Assembly: GCA_031553315.1 (NCBI GenBank)
Contig: JAVBLT010000008.1
Span: 1-58,455 of the forward strand
Length of the DNA stretch: 58,455 bases
DNA from: JAVBLT01 sp031553315
GTDB lineage: Bacteria; Verrucomicrobiota; Kiritimatiellia; RFP12; DVOR01
Reading direction: 5' to 3'
This document shows positions 9,277 to 17,049 of this stretch, piece by piece. Under the pieces are notes generated by a model. It saw nothing but the letters and a program-made list of their open reading frames with translations. It had not been told where the DNA came from and did not search any database. How positions within the stretch are numbered: position 1 is the stretch's first letter; every line of letters starts with the position of its first letter. A program made the position numbers and the translations under genes.

Positions 9277-9908
9277 TCGGTTCCTTGGAGGTAGAGTGAA
9301 TAGTGGTTTTCGATTTCGTAGAAGGCGGTGATGGGGATGATGGTTTTGCCAGCTCCGCCGGGGGCGGGTCTGCCCAGGCCGGGGATGAAGGCGGGGACGT
9401 GGTAGCTGAGGGTCACGCGGATGGTGTCGCCGTCGGCGAGGGTGCCTTCGGAGATGGTGGATTCGAGGTCGTTCCAGCCTTCGTAATCGAGGAAGCCGCT
9501 GGCGGTGGCGTCGTTTTCGGCGGTGAGGTAATCGGGCACGCGGGCGACTTCGAGCTGGGAGAGGTTGCGGTTGGCTTGGCCGCGGGTGACCATGTCGATG
9601 GCTTGGCCGGGGGTGAGGTCGCCGATGGCGCGGAGGGTGGCGGCGTCGAGGAAAAGGCCTTCGGGCTGGAGGCGTTTTCCGGCGATGGGGATCATGCCGG
9701 CGCGGGCGGTTTTTTCAACCATGAATTCGTTGAGGCCGACTGTTCTGGCGCGGGCGGCGCGGGCGGCGGCGTGGGTGAGGATGAGCTTGCTGCTGACGCC
9801 GTAGCCGTATTGGAAGATGATGAGGAAGCACAACACGGCGAGGAGGACGACGAGTAGGGATTCGATCATCGCCTGGCCGTGTTGCGGGGTGTGGCGTGTT
9901 GCCTTCAC
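9270..9908 (-). CDS. TadE-like pseudopilin
   Basis: A 212-residue protein starting at GTG with a good GAGG site 9 bases upstream. The N-terminus carries a prepilin-type signal with G11-Q12-A-M-I-E16 before a hydrophobic helix (~17-36), as in TadE proteins, followed by 'THAAARAARA', also typical of the family. The C-terminal part contains 'IRVTLSYHVP' and a Gly-rich turn, as in the TadE extracytoplasmic beta domain. It sits between the two Flp-like pilin genes and the TadG-like gene in one minus-strand run, supporting a role as minor pilin or assembly factor. Confidence 0.75.
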   Translation of the reverse strand: MKATRHTPQHGQAMIESLLVVLLAVLCFLIIFQYGYGVSSKLILTHAAARAARARTVGLNEFMVEKTARAGMIPIAGKRLQPEGLFLDAATLRAIGDLTPGQAIDMVTRGQANRNLSQLEVARVPDYLTAENDATASGFLDYEGWNDLESTISEGTLADGDTIRVTLSYHVPAFIPGLGRPAPGGAGKTIIPITAFYEIENHYSLYLQGTEW

Positions 9909-9916
9909 GGTGGACC

Positions 9917-10147
9917 TCAGAAGGTGCCGTCGGTCTTCAGGTCGCGGAGTTTGTCTTCGCCGAGTTCGTCGGCCTTCTGCTGGGCTTCCTGGCCGGCTTC
10001 GGAATCGAGCGCGGAGGTGGCGCCCGCGAATTTTTTACCGACGCTTTTGCCCAGGAGGCTGACGAGGCCGATGAGGGCGATGGCGATGAGGACGACGATG
10101 ATGATGTATTCAACCATGGTCTGACCGCGGCGGCTTCTGATTTTCAT
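9917..10147 (-). CDS. Flp-type small pilin
   Basis: A 76-residue prepilin. The basic leader MKIRSRRG is followed by Q9-T-M-V-E13-Y14 and a ~20-residue hydrophobic helix of Ile/Val/Leu, the class III (Flp/Tad) arrangement in which the leader peptidase cuts after Gly8 and Glu is at position +5. The C-terminal half is hydrophilic and Gln/Glu/Lys-rich. It is one of two adjacent small pilins and probably the major subunit of a thin fimbria. Confidence 0.8.
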   Translation of the reverse strand: MKIRSRRGQTMVEYIIIVVLIAIALIGLVSLLGKSVGKKFAGATSALDSEAGQEAQQKADELGEDKLRDLKTDGTF

Positions 10148-10162
10148 GCGTAAAACTCCAGG

Positions 10163-10327
10163 TTAGGGATAATTGGAACCGATCAGGTCGAGTGAGCGGT
10201 TGGTCTGTTTGCGAACGCCGTAGACGAAGTAGGTGAAGATGGTGACGACGCCGAGGAAGAGTACGAAGATGATGATGTATTCCATCATGGTCTGGCCGCG
10301 TTGTCTTGTTTTCACCTGTTTTGTCAT
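10163..10327 (-). CDS. Flp-type small pilin (second copy)
   Basis: A 54-residue prepilin with leader MTKQVKTRQRG, then Q12-T-M-M-E16-Y17 and a hydrophobic helix rich in Phe and Val. The leader and GQTM-EYIII motif match the neighbouring pilin; the rest diverges and is shorter. I start at ATG 10327 rather than the in-frame TTG 54 bases upstream, because the leader length then fits the family. A promoter candidate lies about 30 bases upstream, so this may be the first gene of the four-gene pilus unit running to 7858. Confidence 0.75.
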   Translation of the reverse strand: MTKQVKTRQRGQTMMEYIIIFVLFLGVVTIFTYFVYGVRKQTNRSLDLIGSNYP

Positions 10328-10352
10328 ACGGTTTTCCACGTTCTTGTGTATG

Positions 10353-10381
10353 AGGATAGCGCTTTCGGTTTCGTTTGGCAA
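10353..10381 (-). promoter_or_regulatory. Predicted sigma-70-type promoter of the pilin cluster
   Basis: On the minus strand: TTGCCA (-35), 17-base spacer, TATCCT (-10). It lies about 26 bases upstream of the pilin start, with no other gene between. Confidence 0.5.
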
Positions 10382-10408
10382 GGGTTAAAGCGCGGGGGCA
10401 AGGTGAAG

Positions 10409-10436
10409 GGCGCTCTCCTGCTTACGGGAGAACGCT
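10409..10436. other. Stem-loop between TPR gene and pilin promoter
   Basis: GCG-TCTCC pairs with GGAGA-CGC around a 7-8-base loop with one internal mismatch. On the plus strand it is followed by four T. It could stabilise or end the TPR transcript, but no T-run follows on the minus strand. Confidence 0.3.
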
Positions 10437-10461
10437 TTTGTCGGGGGTCTGGTGTGGGGGC

Positions 10462-11871
10462 TCAGTTTTGGCTCTGGCGGGCTTTGTAGACGCGTTCCAT
10501 GCGTTCGCCGATGTCGAGGAAGCCGATGTCGGAGGCGTAAACGTCTTTGTAATATTCGAAGGCTTTGTCGAGCTTGCGGGATTCTTCGGCAATGACGCCG
10601 AGGAGGTAGACTACGCGTTTTTTGAGGTCGTCCATGACTTGGAGCTGGCTGTTGGCGGCTTCGAGCTGGAGGACGGCCATGTCGGGCTGGCCTTTTTCTT
10701 TGAAGCAGCAGGCGAGGTAGTAGAGTGATTCGAGGCGGTCTTTGGGGCTGCGCTGGGAGAACTGGAATTGCTGGATGGCGTCGTCGTAAGCTTCGTAGGT
10801 GTAGTATTGTTTGCCGAGCTCGAAGTGGAGGTGGGTGTCGTTGGGGTATTGTTCCACGCGGCGGAGGAGGTCGTCGAAGACGAACTGGCATTTTTCCTGT
10901 TCGAGTTCGTCGGCGGCGTCGTGGCTGCCGGCGGCGCGCAATTCGTCGATCCGGGTTTCGAAGGCCTGGGTTTTGGTTACGGACCAGGTGCGGTCGAGCT
11001 CGGGGTCGGAGGGGTTGAGCTCGCGGGCGGCGGCGAGGGTTTGGAGGGCTTCGTCGAAGCGTTTGTTTTGGGTGAGGGTGCGGGCGAGGGCTCGGTAGAA
11101 GTTCATGTTTTTGGGTTCGCGGGCGATTTTTTCTTTGAGATCGCGGACGACTTCGTCGGCGTCGTCGCCGACGGTGATGGCTTTGTTTTTGGTGTCGAGC
11201 TTTTTGGCTTGTTCTTTATCGCGGATGAGGTCGCGGTAGCCGCCTGCTTTGCCGGCGGTTTCTTCCCAGCCGCCGGCGGTCATGGTGTTTTTGGCGTCGG
11301 CGTCTTTCAGGAGTTTGAGGACGGCGAGGTCGCTGGGGTTGAGGGCGTTGACTCTGGCATAGCAGTCGCGGGCTTTGTCCCAAAGCTGGGCTTCGCTGTA
11401 GGCCTGGGCCATTTGGAGGAGGAGGGGGATGTCGTCGGGGTCGCCGTATTCGTGGAGCACTTCGAGTGTGGCGAGGACGGCTTCGGGGCGTTCGGCGGCG
11501 GTGGCTGCGGCGAGGAAGATTTCGATGAATTGGGGGTTTGTGGGGTTGATGGCGAGGAGGTCTTCGGCTTCGATGAGCGCTTCGCCGGTTTTTCCGGCTT
11601 TGATGAGTGATTGCACTTTCATTTTTTTGGCGATGGCGCTGAGCTCGGCCATTTTGAGGGAGAGGCCGCTTTTCTTTTCTTTTTTGAAGCGGATCATTTG
11701 AACCTGGTGGAGGAGCTTGCGGGCGCGTTCAAAACCGGGGGAGAGGGCGAGGCTCTTGCCGAGAAGGTCGACGGCGATGTCGTAACTGCCGCGCTCGAAT
11801 GCGGTAAAGCCTTTGTTGAAAAGCATTTGCGCCTGTTGCTGGCGCTGGAGGTCTTGTTTGGCTTCTTCCAT
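10462..11871 (-). CDS. TPR-repeat protein
   Basis: A 469-residue, mostly helical protein with no signal peptide. Tetratricopeptide repeats are visible near residues 17-50 ('LFNKGFTAFERGSYDIAVD'), 85-115, 150-185 ('AYSEAQLWDKARDCYARV'), 270-305 ('ALARTLTQNKRFDEALQTL'), 355-390 ('GKQYYTYEAYDDAIQQF') and further ones to the C-terminus. A charged linker (~205-245) separates an N- and a C-terminal array. TPR proteins mediate protein-protein contacts; its place directly upstream of the pilin genes, in the same direction, suggests a pilus-assembly (TadD-like) or general scaffold role, which is inference. AAGGAA precedes the ATG. Confidence 0.7.
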   Translation of the reverse strand: MEEAKQDLQRQQQAQMLFNKGFTAFERGSYDIAVDLLGKSLALSPGFERARKLLHQVQMIRFKKEKKSGLSLKMAELSAIAKKMKVQSLIKAGKTGEALIEAEDLLAINPTNPQFIEIFLAAATAAERPEAVLATLEVLHEYGDPDDIPLLLQMAQAYSEAQLWDKARDCYARVNALNPSDLAVLKLLKDADAKNTMTAGGWEETAGKAGGYRDLIRDKEQAKKLDTKNKAITVGDDADEVVRDLKEKIAREPKNMNFYRALARTLTQNKRFDEALQTLAAARELNPSDPELDRTWSVTKTQAFETRIDELRAAGSHDAADELEQEKCQFVFDDLLRRVEQYPNDTHLHFELGKQYYTYEAYDDAIQQFQFSQRSPKDRLESLYYLACCFKEKGQPDMAVLQLEAANSQLQVMDDLKKRVVYLLGVIAEESRKLDKAFEYYKDVYASDIGFLDIGERMERVYKARQSQN

Positions 11872-11975
11872 GGCGATTCCTTAATGATAAAGCGATTTCA
11901 GTATTCTTATAAAGTGTACCTGTAAATGTGGGGGGATGTCAAGCATCGGGGTGGAAAAGTGGGCCTGGATTTTTT

Positions 11976-12413
11976 TTAGGGCTTTTCGCGGGGTGCTTTT
12001 TGCTGGCTGAGGGCTTTTGTGAGGTCTTGGAGGAGCTCGCGCAGGGTGGCAACTTCTTCTTTGTGCATGGCGCGCAGGCGTTTGATTTCTTCCTGGAGCT
12101 GGGCGGCTTTGGCTTCGGCGCAGATGGCGCGTTCGTGGAAGACGGTTTCGGCGGTTTTGACGGTTTCGTAGCCGGCGGGTTCTTCGTGGAGGATGAGGCC
12201 GGGGGCGGTGGGGGTGGCGGATAGGCCGAGGAGCCAGTCGGCGGAGATGTCGAGGGTGCGGCAAATGGCGGTGAGGGTTTGGGAATCGGGGGAGCGAATG
12301 CCTTTTTCGTAATCGCAGTAGGAGGTGTAGGGAATGCCCAGTAGCTTTGAAAACGCGCTTTTGGTGCGTTTCCCGCGAAGCGAGTTGAGGCGGGCTGATA
12401 AGAAACGTTCCAT
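11976..12413 (-). CDS. XRE-family transcriptional regulator
   Basis: A 145-residue protein. Residues ~8-65 form a Cro/C1-type helix-turn-helix ('SAFSKLLGIPYTSYCDYEKG...LTAICRTLDISADWLLG'). Residues ~95-135 are a probable coiled coil (heptads of Leu/Ala with Glu/Arg/Lys), which would support dimerisation. It starts at ATG with GGAG four bases upstream. A 12-bp palindrome (12441-12452) lies in its own upstream region and could be the autoregulatory site. Its targets are unknown; the pilus and TPR genes immediately downstream are candidates. Confidence 0.8.
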   Translation of the reverse strand: MERFLSARLNSLRGKRTKSAFSKLLGIPYTSYCDYEKGIRSPDSQTLTAICRTLDISADWLLGLSATPTAPGLILHEEPAGYETVKTAETVFHERAICAEAKAAQLQEEIKRLRAMHKEEVATLRELLQDLTKALSQQKAPREKP

Positions 12414-12440
12414 GAATCTCCATTTTCAGTTGAAGCTTTA

Positions 12441-12452
12441 ACCAAATTCGGT
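12441..12452. promoter_or_regulatory. Possible operator upstream of XRE gene
   Basis: Palindrome ACC-G-AATT-T-GGT (ACC and GGT arms around AATT), about 30 bases upstream of the regulator start and overlapping a TATAAC -10-like hexamer on the minus strand. Size and position fit an XRE operator; there is no direct evidence. Confidence 0.3.
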
Positions 12453-12537
12453 TATACTGAATGTTGCCCCCAGTAGCCGATAAATCTATTTTACGCGTTT
12501 GGCGGGGCTTTGTAAAGCGGGAAGCGCGGGGGGATTT

Positions 12538-13101
12538 TTAAAGGGGGGTGAGGGTGAGGGTGAGGCGGCCGTTGGTGAAGCTGACGCGGTCGGGGGTGAA
12601 GGCGATGGTCCATTCGAGGCCGGCGAGGGTGCGGAATTCGAGGTCGAGGCCGAGGCGGTCTGTGCGGCGGATGGCGGGGAGGTTGAACCAGGTGGCGGTG
12701 GCGGGGTCGTGGGGAAGGAGGGTGACGGTTTCCTGGCGCATGTCGACGCTGAACCATTGGTAGCGGTTGTCGATGATTTCGGGCAGGCGGATGTAGAAGC
12801 GTTGGGGCAGGCCGAGAAGTTTGTAGACGGCGGGGGGGGGGAGGGGCTGACCGGCGCAGGTGGCGGTGGCGTGGAAGTCGTGGGCGGGGATGAGGGGCGG
12901 GGTGCGCCAGATGCTGGCGCCCAGGAGGATGGCGAGGATGACGAGCAGGCCGATGAGCAGATCGAGGCGGTGGAGGAGGCGGAAGATGCGGCGCTGGCGG
13001 TGGAGGTCGGCGGGGGATGCGGGGAGGGAGGCCGGGGCGGAGGGGGTGGGTGGGGCGCCGGCTGTGGGGGGGATGGGGGTGTTTTCGGGGGTGCTATTCA
13101 A
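12538..13101 (-). CDS. Single-pass membrane protein of unknown function
   Basis: A 187-residue protein with a Pro/Ala-rich cytoplasmic N-terminus (1-33), a basic stretch, one membrane helix (~46-66) and an extracytoplasmic domain with a beta-like pattern and no recognised motif. The start appears to be TTG, overlapping the last 8 bases of the signal peptidase gene and preceded by GGGGA within it; no ATG exists before the membrane helix. Coupling to the signal peptidase suggests a related envelope function, but this is inference only. Confidence 0.55.
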   Translation of the reverse strand: MNSTPENTPIPPTAGAPPTPSAPASLPASPADLHRQRRIFRLLHRLDLLIGLLVILAILLGASIWRTPPLIPAHDFHATATCAGQPLPPPAVYKLLGLPQRFYIRLPEIIDNRYQWFSVDMRQETVTLLPHDPATATWFNLPAIRRTDRLGLDLEFRTLAGLEWTIAFTPDRVSFTNGRLTLTLTPL

Positions 13102-14296
13102 TGTTTCCCCAGCGGGGTGAGGTGAATGGCCAGTGGACGAAGGTGGCGGGGCCGAGGAGGTTGCGGGCGGGGACGGGGCCCCAGTAGCGGGAGTCGAGGC
13201 TGCTGAAGGTGTTGTCGCCCATGGCGTAGTATTGGAGGGGGGGGAGGGTGACGGTGTCGGCGGGGTTGACGAGGCGGCCGGGGGCGGGGGGGGTGGGGGG
13301 CTGGTTGTAGCCGAGGGCGTGGAGGTGGCGGTTGACGTCGGAGGTGGTGTTGAAGCCGGCGTAGGGGGGGGCCCAGGCGTAGGCGGTTTCGGGGTGTTGG
13401 AGGCGGGCGATCTGGTCGATGCGGGGGGGGGTGTGGAGGGGGGCGCCGTTGATGAGGAGGTTGGGGGTGGCGATGGAGAGGGTGTCGCCGGGGGTGCCGG
13501 TCATGCGTTTGATGTAGTGGGTGTTTGGGGGGAGGCTTGGGATGTTGCGGGTGGAGAAGACCATGACTTCGCCGCGGCGGGGGTGGCGGAAGTTCCAGAT
13601 CCAGCGGTTGACGAAGAGGAAGTCGCCGCTGCGGATGTGGCCTTTCCAGATGATGTCGCCCTGGCGGAAGGTTTTGCCGGGTGGGTTGCGGGTGGCGAAG
13701 GCGGGGAGGGAGTCGGTGGGGATGTGGTAGATGTGTGGGGTGCTGGTGTGGATTTCGGCGTAGCCGGGTTTGCGGGGGGAGTCGCTTCGGAAGCCGGTGA
13801 CGGTGGTGGTTCCGACGGCTTTGGCGCGGAGGGTTGTGTAGGAGGTTCCGGTGAGGAGCCATTTGGGGAATTTGAGCAGGGGTGTGTCCCAGAGGGTGGG
13901 TTCGGCGGGGGGGAGGGTGTGGATGCCGTAGAGGGTGGGCTGCATGGAGCCGGTGGGGATTTTGAAGGGCTGGTAGTAGTAGGCGCGGAAGGCGAAGGCC
14001 ACGGAGAGGGCCACGACGAGGGTGTCGAAGAGGTCGCGGGCGGGGGCCCAGGGGGGCGGGGGGGCGAATTCGGCGCAGCGTTCTTCGAGGGTTTGGGTGG
14101 CGGCTTGGATGGTTTGGGGGTCGCGTGTTTTGCGGGCGGCGCGGAGGTCTTGGATGAGGGTGGCGAGGGTTTCGGTTTTTTCGGTGCTCCAGGTGCCTTC
14201 TTTCATGGAGCGGAGGGTGTGGGCGTGGTGGAGGGTGTGTTGGGCGTGTTTGCGGATTTTGCGGCGTTGCCACCAGGTGAGGGGGGGGGTGTCCAT
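13094..14296 (-). CDS. lepB: Signal peptidase I
   Basis: A 400-residue S26-family leader peptidase, which removes Sec/Tat signal peptides at the membrane. Catalytic Ser117 lies in 'IPTGSMQPTL' directly after one membrane helix (~92-108); the general base Lys263 is in 'HYIKRMTGTPGD'; the conserved 'AMGDN-SSLDSRYWG' box follows near 370. It is longer than the usual ~250-330 residues: an N-terminal ~90-residue charged helical region and an insertion of ~120 residues between the Ser and Lys boxes (including 'PKWLLTGTSYTT' and 'GKTFRQGDIIWKGH') stand out. Large inserts occur in signal peptidases of PVC and Bacteroidota bacteria. The start is ATG 14296, 14 bases after the phospholipase stop. Confidence 0.9.
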   Translation of the reverse strand: MDTPPLTWWQRRKIRKHAQHTLHHAHTLRSMKEGTWSTEKTETLATLIQDLRAARKTRDPQTIQAATQTLEERCAEFAPPPPWAPARDLFDTLVVALSVAFAFRAYYYQPFKIPTGSMQPTLYGIHTLPPAEPTLWDTPLLKFPKWLLTGTSYTTLRAKAVGTTTVTGFRSDSPRKPGYAEIHTSTPHIYHIPTDSLPAFATRNPPGKTFRQGDIIWKGHIRSGDFLFVNRWIWNFRHPRRGEVMVFSTRNIPSLPPNTHYIKRMTGTPGDTLSIATPNLLINGAPLHTPPRIDQIARLQHPETAYAWAPPYAGFNTTSDVNRHLHALGYNQPPTPPAPGRLVNPADTVTLPPLQYYAMGDNTFSSLDSRYWGPVPARNLLGPATFVHWPFTSPRWGNIE

Positions 14297-14310
14297 GGGT
14301 GTGGTATCCT

Positions 14311-15264
14311 TTAGGGGAGGGTGCGCTGGAGGGCCATTTCGAGGGCTTCTTTTTCTTTGAGGACGGCGTCGGCGCCGGTTTGGATGATTTCGGCTCCGCG
14401 GTAAAAATCGAGGGTGGAGATGTGGCCGACGCAGGGCTGGATGAGGATGTCGGGCGGGGTCTGGTCGAGGATTTTGCGGGTGATCTGGTTCTCCATGAGG
14501 CGGACGGAGCGGGTGAGGACTTCGATGATGGAGGGTTCGGACCGGACGGTTTTCTGGGGGGTGAACCAGCGGGTGATGAGGTCGCTGAGCTCGCCGTGGA
14601 CCTGGGGCATGCGTTTGCCGACGGATTCCATGATGCGCTGGATGCGGGGGCTGGGGCGGGCGGGCGGAACGGGGGCGGGTTTGACGGTGTCGGCCTCGGC
14701 GCGGTTGAGGTTGATGTCGATGGCGATGACGAGGTCGGCGCCCATGGCGCGGCAGAGGCGGATGGGGAGGGGGTCGGCCATGCCGCCGTCGACCAGGAGC
14801 TGGCTTCCGTTGCGGACGGGGGTGAAGATGCCGGGGATGGCGATGCTGGCGCGGATGGCTTCGACGACGGATCCGGTGCGGAGGGTGACGGCGCGCTCGG
14901 CTTCGATGTCGGTGGCGATCGCGGCGAAGGGGGTCTGGAGGTCTTCGAAGGCGGCGGAGCCGATCATGTCGTCGGCGCGCAGGAGGTTGACGACGTTCCG
15001 GCCGGTGAGGATGCCTGATTTTTGGAGGCGCATTTCGAGGAAAAGCTGCATCACGCGCCGCCAGTCGAGGTGTTCGGCGAGGTCGACGAGTGATTCGAGG
15101 TGCCCGGCGCAGTAGACGCCGCCCACGAGGGCGCCGATGCTGGTTCCCGCCACGCAGTGCGGGCGGATGCCGTAGGCGGTGAGCTGGCGGAGCGCGCCTA
15201 CATGCGCCCACCCGCGCGCGCCGCCGCTGCCGAGGGCGATGCCGATTTTCATTTCCTGTGCCAT
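14311..15264 (-). CDS. Patatin-like phospholipase, RssA type
   Basis: A 317-residue protein of the bacterial patatin family (acyl hydrolases with a Ser-Asp dyad). The oxyanion-hole glycines 'GSGGARG' (~12-18), the nucleophile elbow 'GTSIGALVGG' (Ser ~42) and the catalytic Asp in 'LVDGGMADPLP' are all present. The C-terminal ~100 residues form a helical extension as in RssA/YchK proteins. It has no signal peptide, so it is cytoplasmic or membrane-associated. ATG 15264 is used; the in-frame ATG 15252 has AGGA directly abutting it and is less likely. It leads a three-gene minus-strand unit with the signal peptidase. Confidence 0.85.
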   Translation of the reverse strand: MAQEMKIGIALGSGGARGWAHVGALRQLTAYGIRPHCVAGTSIGALVGGVYCAGHLESLVDLAEHLDWRRVMQLFLEMRLQKSGILTGRNVVNLLRADDMIGSAAFEDLQTPFAAIATDIEAERAVTLRTGSVVEAIRASIAIPGIFTPVRNGSQLLVDGGMADPLPIRLCRAMGADLVIAIDINLNRAEADTVKPAPVPPARPSPRIQRIMESVGKRMPQVHGELSDLITRWFTPQKTVRSEPSIIEVLTRSVRLMENQITRKILDQTPPDILIQPCVGHISTLDFYRGAEIIQTGADAVLKEKEALEMALQRTLP

Positions 15265-15370
15265 GGGGGTAAATGATAGTGGAATGGGGCGGCGGCGTCA
15301 AGACGGGAAGCGCGGGCGCGCTTTTCACCATGCACTTTTGCTCTTTTACAAAGAAAAGTGATTTTACGCA

Positions 15371-15398
15371 TTGTGATTCGGCGTAGACGTGTTATCAT
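15371..15398 (+). promoter_or_regulatory. Predicted promoter of DAHP synthase gene
   Basis: TTGTGA (-35), 16-base spacer, TATCAT (-10), giving a leader of roughly 50 bases before the GAGAGG ribosome binding site of the gene starting at 15458. Confidence 0.45.
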
Positions 15399-15457
15399 GG
15401 GCAGGTATTTTGAATTCGGCCTGCTTTTGAGCGCGGGTCACGAGAGAGGTTTTCCTT

Positions 15458-16288
15458 ATGAGCAAAGAGATGTTTCGCTACGCCTTGCCGGTTGAAGCCG
15501 GTTTGCCGCGCAAAACGGTTCGGGCTGGCTCGGCGGTTTTCGGGGGGGATGACCTGGTGTTGATTGCCGGGCCGTGCACGGTGGAAAGCCGCGATCAGAT
15601 GATGGAAATCGCCTGTGCGGTGAAGGAGGCGGGCGCAACGATGCTCCGGGGGGGGCTTTTCAAGCCCAGAACGTCGCCCTATTCTTTTCAGGGGCTGCTT
15701 GAAAAAGGGTATGAGATTTTCGACGAGGTGCGCGCCCGCACCGGTCTGCCCATCGTCTCGGAAGTGATGGATATCGAGCACATCGCCTCTCTCAGCCAGC
15801 ATGCCGACATGCTCCAGATCGGCGCGCGCAATATGCAGAACTACAGCTTGCTCAAAGCCGCCGGCGCCTGTTGCGCGCCTATCTTTCTCAAACGCGGCAT
15901 GGCCGCCACGGTCAATGAGTTTTTGCTGGCGGCGGAATACATCCTCGCCGGCGGCAATGAAAACCTGGTGCTTTGCGAGCGCGGTCTGCGCACCTTTGAA
16001 AGCGCCACGCGTTACACCTTCGATATCAATGCCGTGGCGCTGCTGCGCCAAAAGACCTGGCTGCCCGTGATTGGCGATTCAAGCCACGGCACGGGCCAGG
16101 CTTCGCTTGTGGGGCCGGTCGGGCTGGCCGCGATCGCGGCGGGGGCCGACGGGTTGATGACTGAGGTCCACTGGGATCCGGCCGAGGCTCTGTGCGACGG
16201 CGACGAAAGCCTCACGCCGGAGCAGTATCACGAAATGGTGAAGACTGCCCGGGAAATCGCCCGCGCCGTCGGCAGAACGCTTCCTTAA
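15458..16288 (+). CDS. aroF: 3-deoxy-7-phosphoheptulonate (DAHP) synthase
   Basis: A 276-residue enzyme condensing phosphoenolpyruvate with erythrose 4-phosphate, the first step of the shikimate pathway. It is of the short AroA-beta/KDO8P-synthase-like class: 'IAGPCTVES' (~36), 'LRGGLFKPRTSPYSFQG' (substrate loop), 'QIGARNMQN', 'LKRGMAAT' and 'ERGLRTFE' are all present, as is a late 'DSSHGTG' metal site. There is no chorismate-mutase or ACT fusion, so it is likely unregulated by the usual N-terminal extension. KDO8P synthase is the alternative, but the RTSPYSFQG loop favours DAHP synthase. It stands alone with its own promoter. Confidence 0.9.
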   Translation: MSKEMFRYALPVEAGLPRKTVRAGSAVFGGDDLVLIAGPCTVESRDQMMEIACAVKEAGATMLRGGLFKPRTSPYSFQGLLEKGYEIFDEVRARTGLPIVSEVMDIEHIASLSQHADMLQIGARNMQNYSLLKAAGACCAPIFLKRGMAATVNEFLLAAEYILAGGNENLVLCERGLRTFESATRYTFDINAVALLRQKTWLPVIGDSSHGTGQASLVGPVGLAAIAAGADGLMTEVHWDPAEALCDGDESLTPEQYHEMVKTAREIARAVGRTLP

Positions 16289-16311
16289 ACGAATCGTGTT
16301 TTTTTCAGAAA

Positions 16312-16341
16312 TTGACTGAACGCGGGGGGCTGTGGTATCGT
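16312..16341 (+). promoter_or_regulatory. Predicted promoter of the ExbB-TonB-Btu operon
   Basis: TTGACT (-35), 18-base spacer, TATCGT (-10), about 30 bases upstream of the exbB-like start. It is the only recognisable promoter before the run of overlapping genes reaching 22742. Confidence 0.55.
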
Positions 16342-16371
16342 TTTCCCTTTACGGAAAGCGAGGTTGGGTTC

Positions 16372-17043
16372 ATGTTCTTTTCGTTGATGGCGACCGCGGG
16401 CGAATCCGCGGGTGTTTTTGACCGTTTTCATCAGATGATGACGCGTGGCGGCCCGTTGATGTGGCCGATTCTGGTTTGCTCGGTGGTGGCGCTGTCGGCG
16501 GCGCTGAACCGGTGTTTTTTCTTTTTTCATTACCGGGTGCTTGTGAAGATGGGCGCCGCGACGTTTCGCGCCATGCTGGCCGATGTGGCCGCGGGCAGGG
16601 TGAAGGAGGCGCTGGCGGCTTCCGAGGGGGTGCCGTCGGCGCAGGTCGCGGTCTTCCGGGCGGGGCTTGAGGTTCCGCGGGCGGGGTTTGCCGATGCGCT
16701 GCGCCATGAGGCCGTCGGGCAGATTCAGCTGATGCGGAAGAAGATGATGCTGCTCGATACGGTGGTCACGGTGGCTCCGATGTTTGGCATTTTGGGGACG
16801 GTGACGGGGATCATCAGCTCGTTTGACCTGATGGGCGAGATGGGGGTGGAAGATCCCACAGGCGTCACGGCGGGTATCGCGGAGGCGTTGCTGACCACGG
16901 CTTTCGGGCTTACGGCTTCGATCACGGCGCTGCTGCCGTTCAATTATTTTGGCGCCGTCACGCGGCGCAACACGCGTGAGCTGGAAGAGTTTACCCGGCA
17001 GATGGAAGCGGCGGCGCTTGCCGCGCCCGGCGGCGGAAAGTGA
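16372..17043 (+). CDS. exbB: MotA/TolQ/ExbB proton-channel protein
   Basis: A 223-residue inner-membrane protein. Three membrane helices are visible (~29-50, ~125-150, ~165-190), with the large cytoplasmic loop between the first two, as in ExbB/TolQ. The conserved 'APMFGILGTVTGIISSF' and 'GIAEALLTTAFGLTASI' segments form the channel helices. It converts ion flow into motion of TonB or TolA. The start is ATG 16372 with AGG 8 bases upstream; upstream in-frame codons are rejected because they overlap the promoter. ExbD-like and TonB genes follow at once, so ExbB is preferred over TolQ. Confidence 0.85.
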   Translation: MFFSLMATAGESAGVFDRFHQMMTRGGPLMWPILVCSVVALSAALNRCFFFFHYRVLVKMGAATFRAMLADVAAGRVKEALAASEGVPSAQVAVFRAGLEVPRAGFADALRHEAVGQIQLMRKKMMLLDTVVTVAPMFGILGTVTGIISSFDLMGEMGVEDPTGVTAGIAEALLTTAFGLTASITALLPFNYFGAVTRRNTRELEEFTRQMEAAALAAPGGGK

Positions 17044-17049
17044 GGCGCG

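Noticed and set aside
10376..10381. TTG start for the second small pilin, 18 codons upstream
   Set aside because: It would give an overlong leader before the cleavage motif and overlaps the -35 hexamer of the promoter.
13133..14314. A 393-residue plus-strand frame opposite signal peptidase
   Set aside because: Antisense shadow; the minus strand has catalytic Ser, Lys and the late box of signal peptidase I.
14297..15331. N-terminal extension of the signal peptidase reading frame through the patatin gene
   Set aside because: The upstream part is an Arg/Pro/His-rich shadow of the phospholipase gene in another frame; the ATG at 14296 fits the family better.
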